DNA from: Raineyella antarctica
Lineage (GTDB): Bacteria; Actinomycetota; Actinomycetes; Propionibacteriales; Propionibacteriaceae
NCBI RefSeq assembly: GCF_900092135.1
Contig: NZ_FMYF01000001.1
Coordinates: 442,883 to 506,882 of the forward strand
DNA: 64,000 bases
Direction of reading: 5' to 3'
Shown here: one piece after another, positions 32,621-42,511 of the stretch
How positions within the stretch are numbered: the stretch's first letter is position 1
Layout of the letters: every line of letters starts with the position of its first letter
Made by a program: the position numbers and the translations under genes
The notes under the pieces: generated by a model
Seen by the model: the letters and a program-made list of their open reading frames with translations, nothing else
Databases searched by the model: none
What the model was told of the DNA's origin: nothing

Positions 32621-33796
32621 GTGAGCGGGCAGGTGATCGCCCACCTCGACCTGGACGCGTTCTACGTGTCGGTCGAGCTGCGGCGCCGTCCCGAGCTGCA
32701 GGGCAGGCCGGTCTACGTGGGCGGCCGGCACCGTGGCGTCGTCCTGTCGGCCAGCTACCAGGCCCGTGCCCGGGGGATCCGGTCCGCCATGCCGTCGGTG
32801 ACGGCCCGGCGGCTGTGTCCGGACGCGATCGCACTGGCCCCGGACATGGAGGAGTACGTCGAGGCATCCAAGGCCGTGTTCGCGATCCTGGACACCGTCA
32901 CCGACGTCGTCGAGGGGGCCTCGGTCGACGAGGCCTACCTCGACCTGACCCGGACCCGCACCAGGCTGGGACGGCCCGAGGACGTGCTCGCCGACCTGCG
33001 GGCCCGCATCCTCGGCGAGCAGGGGCTGCCCAGCTCGGCCGGACTGGGTCCCAATCCGTTCGTGGCGAAGATGGCCTCCCGGGAGGCCAAGCCCGACGGC
33101 CTGCTCGTGGTGCCGCCGCAGATGGTCACCGACTTCCTGTGGCCGCTGCCGGTCGACCGGATGTGGGGGGTGGGGGAGGCGACCGCAGACACGCTGCACC
33201 GGCTCGGGCTGCGCACCATCGGCGACCTCGCCCGGACCCTGCCCGCGACCCTGCAACGCGCGTTCGGGCCCCGCCAGGGGGAGAAGCTCGTCGAACTGGC
33301 CAACGGCCGGGACCGGCGCCGGCTCATGGCACGTCGCCCGGAGGAGCACGAGCGCAGCATCGGTGCCCAGGAGACGTTCCCGGTCGACGTGTACGACCCG
33401 GTCATCGTCCACCGGGAGCTGCTGCGGCTGGCCGAGCGGACCTCTGCGCGGTTGCGACGGGCCCGGCTGGTGGGACGTACGATCACCCTCAGCCTGCGTT
33501 TCGCGAACTTCAGCAGCCTGACCCGGTCCCTCACCCTCCCGGAACCGACCGACCTGACCGACGAGATCCATCGCCGGGCCGTCTGCCTGTACGAGAGGTT
33601 GGGCCTGCAGCGGGCCCGGGTGCGCCAGGTCGGGATCAGGGTGGAGGGCCTGCGGGATGCCTCGACGGTGAGCACACAGGCCGACCTGTTCACTCCCGAG
33701 CACGGCTGGCGCGAGGCCACGGCAGCGATCGACCGGGCCAATCTGCGCTTCGGGCCGCATGCGGTGCAGCGTGCCTCGCTCACCCAGGACTGGTGA
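32621..33796 (+). CDS. dinB: Y-family DNA polymerase IV (DinB)
   Basis: Translesion polymerase. The 391-residue product has both catalytic carboxylate motifs intact: AHLDLDAFYVSVE at the N-terminus and GASVDEAYLDLT at about 100-110. The helix-hairpin-helix MWGVGEATADTLHRLGLRTIGDLA and a little-finger domain follow. Because the acidic residues are all present this is an active polymerase, unlike ImuB. The C-terminus TQADLFTP is a plausible beta-clamp motif (QADLF). GTG start with a weak upstream site; the 73 bases before it contain no clear promoter. Confidence 0.92.
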   Translation: MSGQVIAHLDLDAFYVSVELRRRPELQGRPVYVGGRHRGVVLSASYQARARGIRSAMPSVTARRLCPDAIALAPDMEEYVEASKAVFAILDTVTDVVEGASVDEAYLDLTRTRTRLGRPEDVLADLRARILGEQGLPSSAGLGPNPFVAKMASREAKPDGLLVVPPQMVTDFLWPLPVDRMWGVGEATADTLHRLGLRTIGDLARTLPATLQRAFGPRQGEKLVELANGRDRRRLMARRPEEHERSIGAQETFPVDVYDPVIVHRELLRLAERTSARLRRARLVGRTITLSLRFANFSSLTRSLTLPEPTDLTDEIHRRAVCLYERLGLQRARVRQVGIRVEGLRDASTVSTQADLFTPEHGWREATAAIDRANLRFGPHAVQRASLTQDW

Positions 33797-33866
33797 GGGG
33801 ACCCCGCCCGGTGGATCTCCTTGTCTGGTATGCAGGATCCGCATTTCCGTCCGCGTGCCTTACCAC

Positions 33867-33872
33867 TAAACT
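33867..33872 (+). promoter_or_regulatory. Possible -10 of the DUF3040 gene
   Basis: TAAACT, with a predicted start near 33879. The transcript would begin just before a hairpin at 33887-33910. Confidence 0.35.
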
Positions 33873-33886
33873 GGACCCAGTAGGAC

Positions 33887-33910
33887 CATCGGGGGCGTAT
33901 GCCTCCGATG
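33887..33910 (+). other. Hairpin in the DUF3040 leader
   Basis: CATCGG-GGGC and GCCT-CCGATG pair with one G-U, ten base pairs in all, around a GTAT loop. It lies between the candidate promoter and the GGAGG ribosome site. Confidence 0.4.
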
Positions 33911-33937
33911 CAGGCCACATGACAGTCGGAGGTAGTG

Positions 33938-34321
33938 GTGGCGCTCTCAGAACACGAGCAGCGGCTCCTGGAGCAGATGGAAGCTGCCTTTGCCGCAGAG
34001 GATCCCAAACTGGCGGATACCCTCAGCGGCGGTAGTGGACGGCGCCTCGAGACCCGTCTGGCTGTCGGTGCCGGGCTCGGCTTCGTCCTCGGCATCGCCC
34101 TCCTGCTGGTCGGGATCCAGACCTTCTGGCTGCTCAGCATCCTCGGATTCCTCGTGATGCTCGCCGCCACCATCGTCGGCCTGACCGCCTGGCAGAAGAA
34201 GGACGGTACGACGCCCCCCAAGCCCGGCCGTACCAAGCCTCCCGTCGGCGCCCACGACCGTCGTTTCATGGGCCGCTTCGAGGACCGGTGGAACCGCCGA
34301 CAGGAGGGCAACGGCCGCTGA
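33938..34321 (+). CDS. DUF3040 membrane protein
   Basis: The 127-residue product begins with the family hallmark ALSEHEQRLLEQMEAAF. Two close membrane helices follow (AVGAGLGFVLGIALLLVGI and WLLSILGFLVMLAATIVGL), then a basic Pro-rich tail. Members are widespread in actinobacteria beside dinB or the moxR-dcw region; function is unknown. I take GTG 33938 as start because GGAGG lies five to six bases upstream; GTG 33935 is the alternative. Confidence 0.85.
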   Translation: MALSEHEQRLLEQMEAAFAAEDPKLADTLSGGSGRRLETRLAVGAGLGFVLGIALLLVGIQTFWLLSILGFLVMLAATIVGLTAWQKKDGTTPPKPGRTKPPVGAHDRRFMGRFEDRWNRRQEGNGR

Positions 34322-34519
34322 GGCCACCGAGCATCGACCCGTCCCGACCGGGCCAGCGCCTCCGTCCTCCACACCACGACCCCTGTCACACGACCACAAC
34401 CCACCACCGATCCGGTGGCACACCTGGCGATACGGCTCCCTTCGCGAGCAACGCAGCACAGCTCCCACCCAGTGACAGCTGAACAGCGACAGTCGAAGAA
34501 CGAATGCGACGAACAGCAC

Positions 34520-34557
34520 CGAGGGCCGGTCTCCACATCTGTGGAGACCGGCCCTCG
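34520..34557. terminator. Bidirectional terminator, 18-bp perfect stem
   Basis: CGAGGGCCGGTCTCCACA pairs perfectly with its complement around a two-base TC loop. It sits between the convergent DUF3040 and transglutaminase genes. The rest of 34322-34594 shows no gene. Confidence 0.85.
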
Positions 34558-34594
34558 TCGTTACCCGACCCGCCACAGTGGCGACCTCGGGTGG

Positions 34595-36862
34595 TCAGCT
34601 CGCCCGGCGGCTCTTCCACCAGGTCAGCGCCCGGCCCCGGAGCACCGGCCAGGACAGTGCCACGGCCAGGGCGTTCCACCACGACCGGGGCCACCACTCG
34701 CCGATCAGCCGGACATCCCACCCGGTGTCGACACGCAACCCGTCCCGGATGGTCTGGACCATCGCGGCCAGGTCACCGGAGTGCAGGGCCGACCGGGCGT
34801 AGCGGGAGCGCTCGACCTCGCGGGACAGCGTGACGAGTGCCTGGCCGGCCTCCTCGGGCAGGCCGACGCCCGCCAGCCGTCCGATCGAGCGGGGGGAGCC
34901 CGACGGCCACGGGTGCCCGTAGTCCAGGAAACTGTCCCGGACCTCGGACCACGCCGCGTCGACGCCGCGCCGCGAGGCCTCCAGGTCGTCGGTCGGGGCG
35001 GGCTGCAGCCGCCGGGTACGCAGCCGGTGCCGGAGCAGGCCGGGAACCGCGAGCAGGCCGGTGACGAGGACCAGGAGACCCAGCGCGAGGGCGACGCGAG
35101 CGAGGATCGCGCCGACGTTGACGCCCTGGCCGGACTCCTGCGGGGCGGTCGTCTCGGAGGGGGCGGTCGACGGCACGGCCGACGGGGTGGAGGAGGCTTC
35201 CGCCGACGGGGTGGGCGTGGCCGATGCCGAGGGCTCCTCCGGGGCGGTCAGCGTCCATGCCGGCGGGACGGCCACCCCGGGGGTGGGCTCGAACCGCACC
35301 CAGCCGACGCCCTCGAAGTACAGCTCGGGCCAGGCGTGCATGTCGTGCAGGGTGACCTCGTAGCCGTCTCCCTTCTGCTCGCCGGGCAGCCAGCCGACAG
35401 CAACTCGCGAGGGGATCCCGACCACGCGCGCCATCGCGGCCATCGAGCCGGCGAACTGCTCGCAGTAGCCCTTGTGGTCCACCAGCAGGAAGCGCTTCAT
35501 CGCGTCGTAGCCGCTGCCGGGCTGGGGCTCGAGGCTGTAGGTGAACTGGCTGCCGCGCAGGTAGCGCTGGATGGCCGCGGCCTTCAGTGCCGGGGTGGGC
35601 TCGGACTGGGTGATCTTCAGCGCCAGGTCGATGATCTCCTGCGGCATGTCCTGCGGCACGCTGGCGGTCAGGTTGGCATCGGAGGGCCGTCCGGCCTGCG
35701 CAGTGGAGAGGGTCGCGCCGTCCGGGGTCGGATCGGTGCTGGTCACGTCGTACGACAGGTTGCGGGTGGCGGCCGTACGGTCCTGGCCGGTGGAGACCAC
35801 GACCAGGGAGTCCGAGCCGTAGGCCCACGAGCCGGAGGCGTCGAACCGTCGCGGGGCGTACGGCAGCGGCAGGTACTCGGAGCGGAAGTCGCCGACCTTG
35901 ACCTGCGTGTGGATCTCCCGGCCGGGGGCGGTCTGGCCGGGGGCCGGGGGCAGGTTGCTGCCCTGGGTGAGGGGGAAGGACGCGTTCTGCCAGCCGTTGC
36001 GGTCCAGCACCGGCAGCGAGGCCATCCGCAGGTACTCGCCCTGGCCCGCATCGGTGGTATACGTCAGCACCGGCGAGTCGGCGGGCAGCGACAGGTTGCG
36101 ACGCATGTCCAGCATCGGGTCGGCCAGTTGGATCGGTCCGGAGCCCTGGTTCAGGCGTCCGGCGTTCCAGTGCTGGGTCGGGGGCAGCGGGACGAGCAGA
36201 CCCACCAGCAGGGTCAGCGCTGCTGCGGCGGCGGCCACGATCCCGCCCATCCGCAGCGCCAGCGGGGTGATCCGCCCGGTGAGTCGCACCGTGCGGTCCA
36301 GGTTGCGCGGCCAGACCTCCGCGGCATTGATGCCGTCGGCCAGCAGGATCCACAGGTAGCCGAGCGCGAGCAGCACGATCGTCCACCAGGGCAGGTCGCG
36401 CAGCAGGCCGACCGCGCCGATCAGGTAGACGGTCAGGGCGGGCAGGATGCCCCAGGCCGGCCGGTTCACGCCGACGGCGAGCAGGTCGGTCAGGACGGTG
36501 GTCAGTCCGACGGTCGCCACCAGGAGCACGGTGAGGCCGGGGTTGGCGATCATCGGCGTGGTGTGGGTCGACATGTGCCGGACGCCCTCGGCGAAGAGCC
36601 CGAAGAGGTTCTGGCCGGGGGCCGCCAGCGGCAGGCCGATGGCGAACAGGAAGACGACCAGCAGGACGAGGTGCGCCGCGAAGATGACGCCGTCGTGGAT
36701 CCGCATCCGCCGCAGCACCATCCCGAGCGCCCCCAGCAGCACGGCCAGCGGGATGGCGCTGAACAGGTAGGAGGGGTCCTGGGTGAAGGGCAACAGGATG
36801 AAGGCGGCCAGGATGGAGGTGCCGATCACGGCGCCGCCCATCCGGTCAGTCGCGTGGATCAC
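34595..36862 (-). CDS. TgpA-type transglutaminase-like membrane protein
   Basis: The 755-residue product has an N-terminal block of about six membrane helices (DUF3488 region, residues about 8-220), then an extracytoplasmic transglutaminase core. The catalytic triad region is visible: Cys in HKGYCEQFAGSMAAMARVVGIPSRV and His in TLHDMHAWPELYFEGVGWVRFEPTPG. A Ser/Thr/Pro/Ala-rich linker, another membrane helix (LARVALALGLLVLVTGLLAVP) and a cytosolic DUF4129-like tail follow. GTG 36862 overlaps the DUF58 stop as GTGA. It ends the moxR-DUF58-tgpA operon, an arrangement common across bacteria. Substrate unknown. Confidence 0.88.
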   Translation of the reverse strand: MIHATDRMGGAVIGTSILAAFILLPFTQDPSYLFSAIPLAVLLGALGMVLRRMRIHDGVIFAAHLVLLVVFLFAIGLPLAAPGQNLFGLFAEGVRHMSTHTTPMIANPGLTVLLVATVGLTTVLTDLLAVGVNRPAWGILPALTVYLIGAVGLLRDLPWWTIVLLALGYLWILLADGINAAEVWPRNLDRTVRLTGRITPLALRMGGIVAAAAAALTLLVGLLVPLPPTQHWNAGRLNQGSGPIQLADPMLDMRRNLSLPADSPVLTYTTDAGQGEYLRMASLPVLDRNGWQNASFPLTQGSNLPPAPGQTAPGREIHTQVKVGDFRSEYLPLPYAPRRFDASGSWAYGSDSLVVVSTGQDRTAATRNLSYDVTSTDPTPDGATLSTAQAGRPSDANLTASVPQDMPQEIIDLALKITQSEPTPALKAAAIQRYLRGSQFTYSLEPQPGSGYDAMKRFLLVDHKGYCEQFAGSMAAMARVVGIPSRVAVGWLPGEQKGDGYEVTLHDMHAWPELYFEGVGWVRFEPTPGVAVPPAWTLTAPEEPSASATPTPSAEASSTPSAVPSTAPSETTAPQESGQGVNVGAILARVALALGLLVLVTGLLAVPGLLRHRLRTRRLQPAPTDDLEASRRGVDAAWSEVRDSFLDYGHPWPSGSPRSIGRLAGVGLPEEAGQALVTLSREVERSRYARSALHSGDLAAMVQTIRDGLRVDTGWDVRLIGEWWPRSWWNALAVALSWPVLRGRALTWWKSRRAS

Positions 36863-38148
36863 AGCTGCTCTCCCATCCGCGACATCCGGAGCCAGGCCTC
36901 GTGCACCGAGGTGCCGCCGGGGACGCGGACCACCCGCCACCCGGCATGGCCGAGCATCTCGACGGCCCGGTCGTGGTCCTCGCGCAGGGCCCTGGTCGCC
37001 GCGGGAACGCGGTCCTCCGGGGGCTCCCAGTCCTGTACGTCCAGCACCCACGCCATCGCGTGGGACTGGTTGCGCTGCATCTCGACCAGGTGGGCCGCGT
37101 CGGCGGAGCGGATCTGGCCGAGCACGGCGATGGTCATCTGTGACGACGTCGCGCGCAGGCTGGCCGCCGCGGCCCGGTCAAGGCCGGAGCTGTCGGACGG
37201 GGTGACGTCGGTGAGCTGGGTGATCGCCTCCCGACGACTCGTCATGGTGCCGAGGTCCCCCAGCTCCGGATCCATCAGCGGGCCGTCTGCTCCGAAGAGG
37301 GTGATCGCGTAGCCGTCGGCGAGCAGGTGCACCGTGAGCGAGGCGATCATCGAGACCGCCCATTCGAACGAGCTCTCCGGGCCCTCGCCGCGATGGGCGC
37401 TGGCGCGGGTGTCGAGCACGACCGTGGCGCTGGGGTCCCAGGCCTGCTCCTCCTGGCGGACCATCAGCTCGCCGTGGCGTGCGGTGGAGCGCCAGTGCAC
37501 GCGCCGGACGTCGTCGCCGCGGACGTACTCGCGGACGAGGATGTCGTCCTGGCCCGACAGGCCGAGGCGCTGGGGCCGGGCCTCACCGGTGCTGCCCGAG
37601 CCACCGGCATTGCCCATCGCGTCCAGGGGCACGATCCGTGGGGTCACCATCACCTCGCTGGTCGCGTTGAACTGCCGGTCCAGGCTGGCCAGGCCGAACG
37701 GGTCGGACACGCGTACCCGCAGCGGGCCGACCCGGAAGCGACCGCGCTGCTGCCCGTGCAGGGGATAGGTCACCTCGCGGCTCCACTCGGCGGCAAGGTT
37801 CTGCAGTGTGAAGCGGGGCCGTACGCCCAGCTGGGGCGGGACCTGGTCCTCGAAGCGCAGCACCCCGACGGGGAGCTTGCCGTGCCGGTCCAGGACCAGG
37901 CTGCCGGACAGCTCCTCGCCGATCGCCGCCTGCGAGGGGGTGACCTTGCGCTCGCTGGACAGCTTCAGCCGCGTACGGTCCACGAACACCGCGGAGCAGA
38001 TCGGTACCAGGACGAGCAGCAGGCCGAGCAGTAGCACGTCTCGCTGCCCGAAGAGGGCGGCGAGAACGGCGATCGCGGCCCCGCTGACGAACGTCACCTT
38101 GCCCCGCAGGGTCATCAGGCTCCAGGGGTTGCGCAACGGAATGCGCAT
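36859..38148 (-). CDS. DUF58 (von Willebrand-like) membrane protein of the MoxR operon
   Basis: The 429-residue product has two N-terminal membrane helices (VTFVSGAAIAVLAALFG and LLLGLLLVLVPICSAVFV), a beta-rich stretch, and the DUF58 signature REYVRGDDVRRVHWRSTARHGELMVRQ. A vWA-like segment VVLDTRAS comes after it. Such proteins are thought to be clients of the adjacent MoxR ATPase. ATG 38148 lies three bases after the moxR stop with GGAGCTG as ribosome site, and its end overlaps the next gene by four bases. Confidence 0.88.
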   Translation of the reverse strand: MRIPLRNPWSLMTLRGKVTFVSGAAIAVLAALFGQRDVLLLGLLLVLVPICSAVFVDRTRLKLSSERKVTPSQAAIGEELSGSLVLDRHGKLPVGVLRFEDQVPPQLGVRPRFTLQNLAAEWSREVTYPLHGQQRGRFRVGPLRVRVSDPFGLASLDRQFNATSEVMVTPRIVPLDAMGNAGGSGSTGEARPQRLGLSGQDDILVREYVRGDDVRRVHWRSTARHGELMVRQEEQAWDPSATVVLDTRASAHRGEGPESSFEWAVSMIASLTVHLLADGYAITLFGADGPLMDPELGDLGTMTSRREAITQLTDVTPSDSSGLDRAAAASLRATSSQMTIAVLGQIRSADAAHLVEMQRNQSHAMAWVLDVQDWEPPEDRVPAATRALREDHDRAVEMLGHAGWRVVRVPGGTSVHEAWLRMSRMGEQL

Positions 38149-38151
38149 CGA

Positions 38152-39585
<1,434 letters not shown>

Positions 39586-40114
39586 TGTGCCTCCCTGGAT
39601 CGTGGCTGGTGTCGCCAACCAACCCTACATGCCCGGGGCCGTCTGCCGTCCTGCCCCAACGGCGTCGCGCCCACTCTGTTCCCTCTGTCTCCACCCCTGC
39701 TCGATCGACCTGCGCCCGGTCGGGGCCGGGTGGCCCTCGGCGCCCTCCTGCAGGCCGCCCCCTCTGCACCTGCCGGGCCAGCCCTCCCGGACCCTCCACC
39801 CGCCCCCTGCGCCGTACGTGTCCGGTCGCGCCGGATCTCGCCGGCGGCCCTACCGGGCCTCGACCGCTCCCTTTCCCTCCACAGGCCTGGTGGTCTCCGA
39901 GGCATACCGCGCACCTACGTGCATCGGGCGCTCCCTGAGCCGGTACCGAGGTCGGTGCCGGACGGCGTCGATCAACCTGCCGTCGGCGTGTCGTCGCGGG
40001 TTCGGCGGCGCGTCGGAGCCGTCGATCGGCGCCCTTGCTGGCATCGGGTCGTGCCCTTGCGGAGGGGGGCTGCGACATGCCTGACGGAGGCTGGCAGGGG
40101 GGAGGGAAAGGGGT

Positions 40115-40120
40115 TAAGGT
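40115..40120 (+). promoter_or_regulatory. Probable -10 of mraZ (dcw cluster)
   Basis: TAAGGT overlaps the first MraZ repeat. The predicted start is near 40127, giving a leader of about 45 bases that contains the other repeats. Confidence 0.5.
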
Positions 40121-40143
40121 GGAGGAAAGTGGAGGACGGTGGT
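40119..40143 (+). promoter_or_regulatory. MraZ autoregulatory boxes (three direct repeats)
   Basis: GTGGA (40119-40123), GTGGA (40129-40133) and GTGGT (40139-40143) recur at exact 10-base spacing. MraZ is known to bind short TGG-type direct repeats at one-turn spacing before its own gene. The overlap with the -10 fits repression of the division cluster. Confidence 0.7.
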
Positions 40144-40172
40144 CCGGACGACCGGGTCAGGGGGTGGCCGAC

Positions 40173-40601
40173 ATGTTCCTCGGCACGTACACCCCCAAGC
40201 TCGATGAGAAGGGCCGATTCGTCCTCCCGGCGAAGTTTCGCGAGGAACTCCAGGAGGGCATCGTCGTCGCCCGGTCCCAGGACCGGTGCCTGACGATCGA
40301 GACCATCGAGGCGTTCACCGCACGAACGAAGGAGTTGGCAGAAGCACCGATGACTGTCCGGCAGGTCCGCGAGTACCAGCGCATGCTGGCCGCCACGGCC
40401 TTCGACCAGGTCCCTGACAAGCAGGGACGGGTGACCATCCCGCCGAACCTCCGCAGCTATGCGGGGCTCGACAAGGAGATCGTCGTCACCGGTGTGATCA
40501 ATCGACTTGAGATCTGGGACGCAGCAGCGTGGGACGAGTACTCCGCCGAGCACGAATCAGCATTCGCCGAAATGAACGAGGACGTCTTCCCGACGGTCTA
40601 G
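40173..40601 (+). CDS. mraZ: Transcriptional regulator MraZ
   Basis: AbrB-like DNA-binding protein that represses the dcw cluster. The 142-residue product contains the two tandem MraZ domains: MFLGTYTPKLDEKGRFVLPAKFREEL at the start and FDQVPDKQGRVTIPPNLRSYAGL in the middle. Full length. ATG 40173 is chosen from the invariant MFLG; GTG 40164 is in frame. It is followed by 187 non-coding bases before rsmH, containing a strong inverted repeat. Confidence 0.95.
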   Translation: MFLGTYTPKLDEKGRFVLPAKFREELQEGIVVARSQDRCLTIETIEAFTARTKELAEAPMTVRQVREYQRMLAATAFDQVPDKQGRVTIPPNLRSYAGLDKEIVVTGVINRLEIWDAAAWDEYSAEHESAFAEMNEDVFPTV

Positions 40602-40657
40602 GCCGTCGACGAATGGGACCGGCCGTACGGCCTGGCCCCGACCCGAGGGGTGAGCAC

Positions 40658-40683
40658 CCTGACACAACTTCCCCTGTGTCAGG
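40658..40683 (+). other. Inverted repeat between mraZ and rsmH
   Basis: CCTGACACA and TGTGTCAGG are perfect arms of nine bases around an eight-base spacer; CAC/GTG extends the arms after a one-base bulge. It lies 57 bases after the mraZ stop and 105 before rsmH. It could be an attenuating hairpin or a protein-binding operator. The palindrome GGCCGTACGGCC lies just upstream (40621-40632). Confidence 0.6.
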
Positions 40684-40788
40684 TGGCACTTCCCGCACCT
40701 TTCGGGGCGGAACCAGGGCGTACGGCCGCCGCCACGAAGCAGCGGTCAGCGCACGTGCGAAGGAAACGCGAAGGGCAGGACGGGCAAC

Positions 40789-41844
40789 ATGGCTCCGATG
40801 CAGCACCCAGCAGGCACCCCTGACTCCGACGCCGCACCGACCACCCAGGACCCGACCTCGCAGGACCCGACCCCGCAGGCAGTGGGAAGGGCTCGCCCCG
40901 ACGCGATCCACGTCCCCGTGATGCGGGACCGGATCATCGAGTTGCTCGCCCCGGCCCTGCGGGAGCCGGGTTCCGTCTTCGTGGATTGCACCCTCGGCCT
41001 GGGCGGCCACACCGCGGCGCTCCTGGACGCCTGCCCGCAGGCCCGCGCGATCGGCCTGGACCGGGATCCGGATGCACTCGCCACGGCGGGCGAGCGGCTC
41101 GCCCCGTACGGTGACCGGGTCACCCGTGTCCGCGCGGTATACGACGAACTCACCGACGTGCTCGCCGATCTCGGCGTGCCCCGGATCCAGGGTGTACTCG
41201 CCGACCTCGGCCTGTCCTCGCTGCAGATCGACGCCCGCGACCGTGGCTTCGCCTACTCCGTGGACTCCCCGCTGGACATGCGGATGGGCCAGGAGGGCCC
41301 GACCGCAGCCGACGTGGTCAACACGTACGCAGCCCCGCAGCTCTCCCGGATCCTGCGCCGGTACGGCGAGGAGAGGTTCGCCGACCGGATTGCCCGGGCG
41401 ATCGTGGCGGCCCGCGAGAGCGAGCCGTTCACCACCTCGGCGCGCCTGGTCGAGACGATCGCCGCGGCGATCCCCGCCGCTGCCCGGCACACCGGCGGAC
41501 ACCCGGCGAAGCGTACGTTCCAGGCGCTGCGGATCGAGGTCAACCGGGAGCTGGAGGCTCTCGAGGGCATGCTGCCGGCCGCGCTGGCAGCCCTCGCCGT
41601 GGACGGCCGGATCGCCGTGCTGGCCTACCACTCCCTGGAGGACCGCCTGGTCAAGCAGTCCTTCCGCGAGGCCTCGACCAGCAGCGCGCCCCGCGACCTC
41701 CCGGTCGTTCCTGACGAGCTGCTGCCGACCTTCGAGCTCCTCACCCGGGGTGCCGAGCGACCCTCGGTGGAGGAGACGGCAACCAATCCCCGCGCGGCCT
41801 CCGCCCGGCTGAGGGCCGCCCGACGGATCAAGGAGTCCCGATGA
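40789..41844 (+). CDS. rsmH: 16S rRNA (cytosine1402-N4)-methyltransferase RsmH
   Basis: SAM-dependent methylation of C1402 in the ribosomal decoding centre. The 351-residue product has a disordered N-terminal lead of about 40 residues, then [13 protein letters not shown], the SAM-binding [48 protein letters not shown], and [18 protein letters not shown] with [12 protein letters not shown]. All family blocks are present. The N-terminal start is not secure; ATG 40789 has AGGACGGG upstream. It overlaps ftsL by four bases (ATGA). Confidence 0.94.
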   Translation: MAPMQHPAGTPDSDAAPTTQDPTSQDPTPQAVGRARPDAIHVPVMRDRIIELLAPALREPGSVFVDCTLGLGGHTAALLDACPQARAIGLDRDPDALATAGERLAPYGDRVTRVRAVYDELTDVLADLGVPRIQGVLADLGLSSLQIDARDRGFAYSVDSPLDMRMGQEGPTAADVVNTYAAPQLSRILRRYGEERFADRIARAIVAARESEPFTTSARLVETIAAAIPAAARHTGGHPAKRTFQALRIEVNRELEALEGMLPAALAALAVDGRIAVLAYHSLEDRLVKQSFREASTSSAPRDLPVVPDELLPTFELLTRGAERPSVEETATNPRAASARLRAARRIKESR

Positions 41845-42509
41845 GTGCCCTGACCTCCCCGGTCCTCGGTGTCCGTGGCAGCCTGGTCGAGGCCGCCCAG
41901 CGTCGCCGCGCCCAGCTGCGGGTCGTCCCGGTCCTCACCGCGCAGATCTCGCAGCGGGCCTTCTGGGGCGTCCTGATCGGGGTGTTCATCGTCGGGACGA
42001 CGCTGTTGCTGATGCTGAACGTCACCCTGCAGAACCAGGCCTTCGCGCTCCGCACCCTCGCCGCCCAGGAGCAGGTGCTGACCAACCAGCAGGCGGCCCT
42101 GGAGCAGCAGTTGACCGAGCGCTCATCCTCCGCCCAGCTGGCCCAGCGCGCCATCGACCTCGGGATGGTTCCGGCCACGGAGCCGGGGTACATCATGCTT
42201 CCCGACGGCACGCTGCTCGGCGACCCGAAGCCCGTCACCGGTGCCGGACCGTACGCCGGGTTGCGGACGCCGCAGACCCCGGCGGTCCAGCCGTCCGCGG
42301 CCCCGACCGGGGTGGCTGCCGCCCAGCCCTCGGCCGCGCCCTCGGCGGCTGCGTCGACCGCGCCCTCGGCGGCTGCGTCGGCCCAGCCCTCGGCGGCCGC
42401 ATCCGCCAAGCCGTCCACCGGTGCTCCTGCTTCGGCAGCAGCAGCGGCACCGCAGGCGTCCGCCGCCACCGGAACGAACGCGCCGAACGGATCCTCCCAG
42501 AAGGGGTGA
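41841..42509 (+). CDS. ftsL: FtsL-type cell division protein
   Basis: Small bitopic divisome protein by position and architecture. The 222-residue product has a cytosolic N-terminus, one membrane helix ([24 protein letters not shown]), and a coiled-coil/leucine-heptad stretch ([23 protein letters not shown]). A short conserved [17 protein letters not shown]-like end follows, as in septum-initiator proteins. A 75-residue Ala/Ser/Pro-rich tail, with [12 protein letters not shown]-like repeats, is extra. Sequence conservation of FtsL is low, so the symbol rests on the rsmH-x-ftsI location. Confidence 0.85.
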   Translation: MSALTSPVLGVRGSLVEAAQRRRAQLRVVPVLTAQISQRAFWGVLIGVFIVGTTLLLMLNVTLQNQAFALRTLAAQEQVLTNQQAALEQQLTERSSSAQLAQRAIDLGMVPATEPGYIMLPDGTLLGDPKPVTGAGPYAGLRTPQTPAVQPSAAPTGVAAAQPSAAPSAAASTAPSAAASAQPSAAASAKPSTGAPASAAAAAPQASAATGTNAPNGSSQKG

Positions 42510-42511
42510 CG

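Larger units (their letters stand above)
39586..40172. other. 587-bp intergenic region between divergent moxR and mraZ
   Basis: No gene I can support. It holds the moxR promoter candidate (TAGGGT on the minus strand, 39622-39627) and, at its right end, the mraZ promoter and MraZ boxes. A + strand open frame across 39575-40084 lacks a start site and a recognisable product. Confidence 0.6.

Noticed and set aside
32621-33796. Possible ImuB
   Set aside because: All catalytic carboxylates (DLD, SVDE) are intact and the ImuB C-terminal extension is absent.
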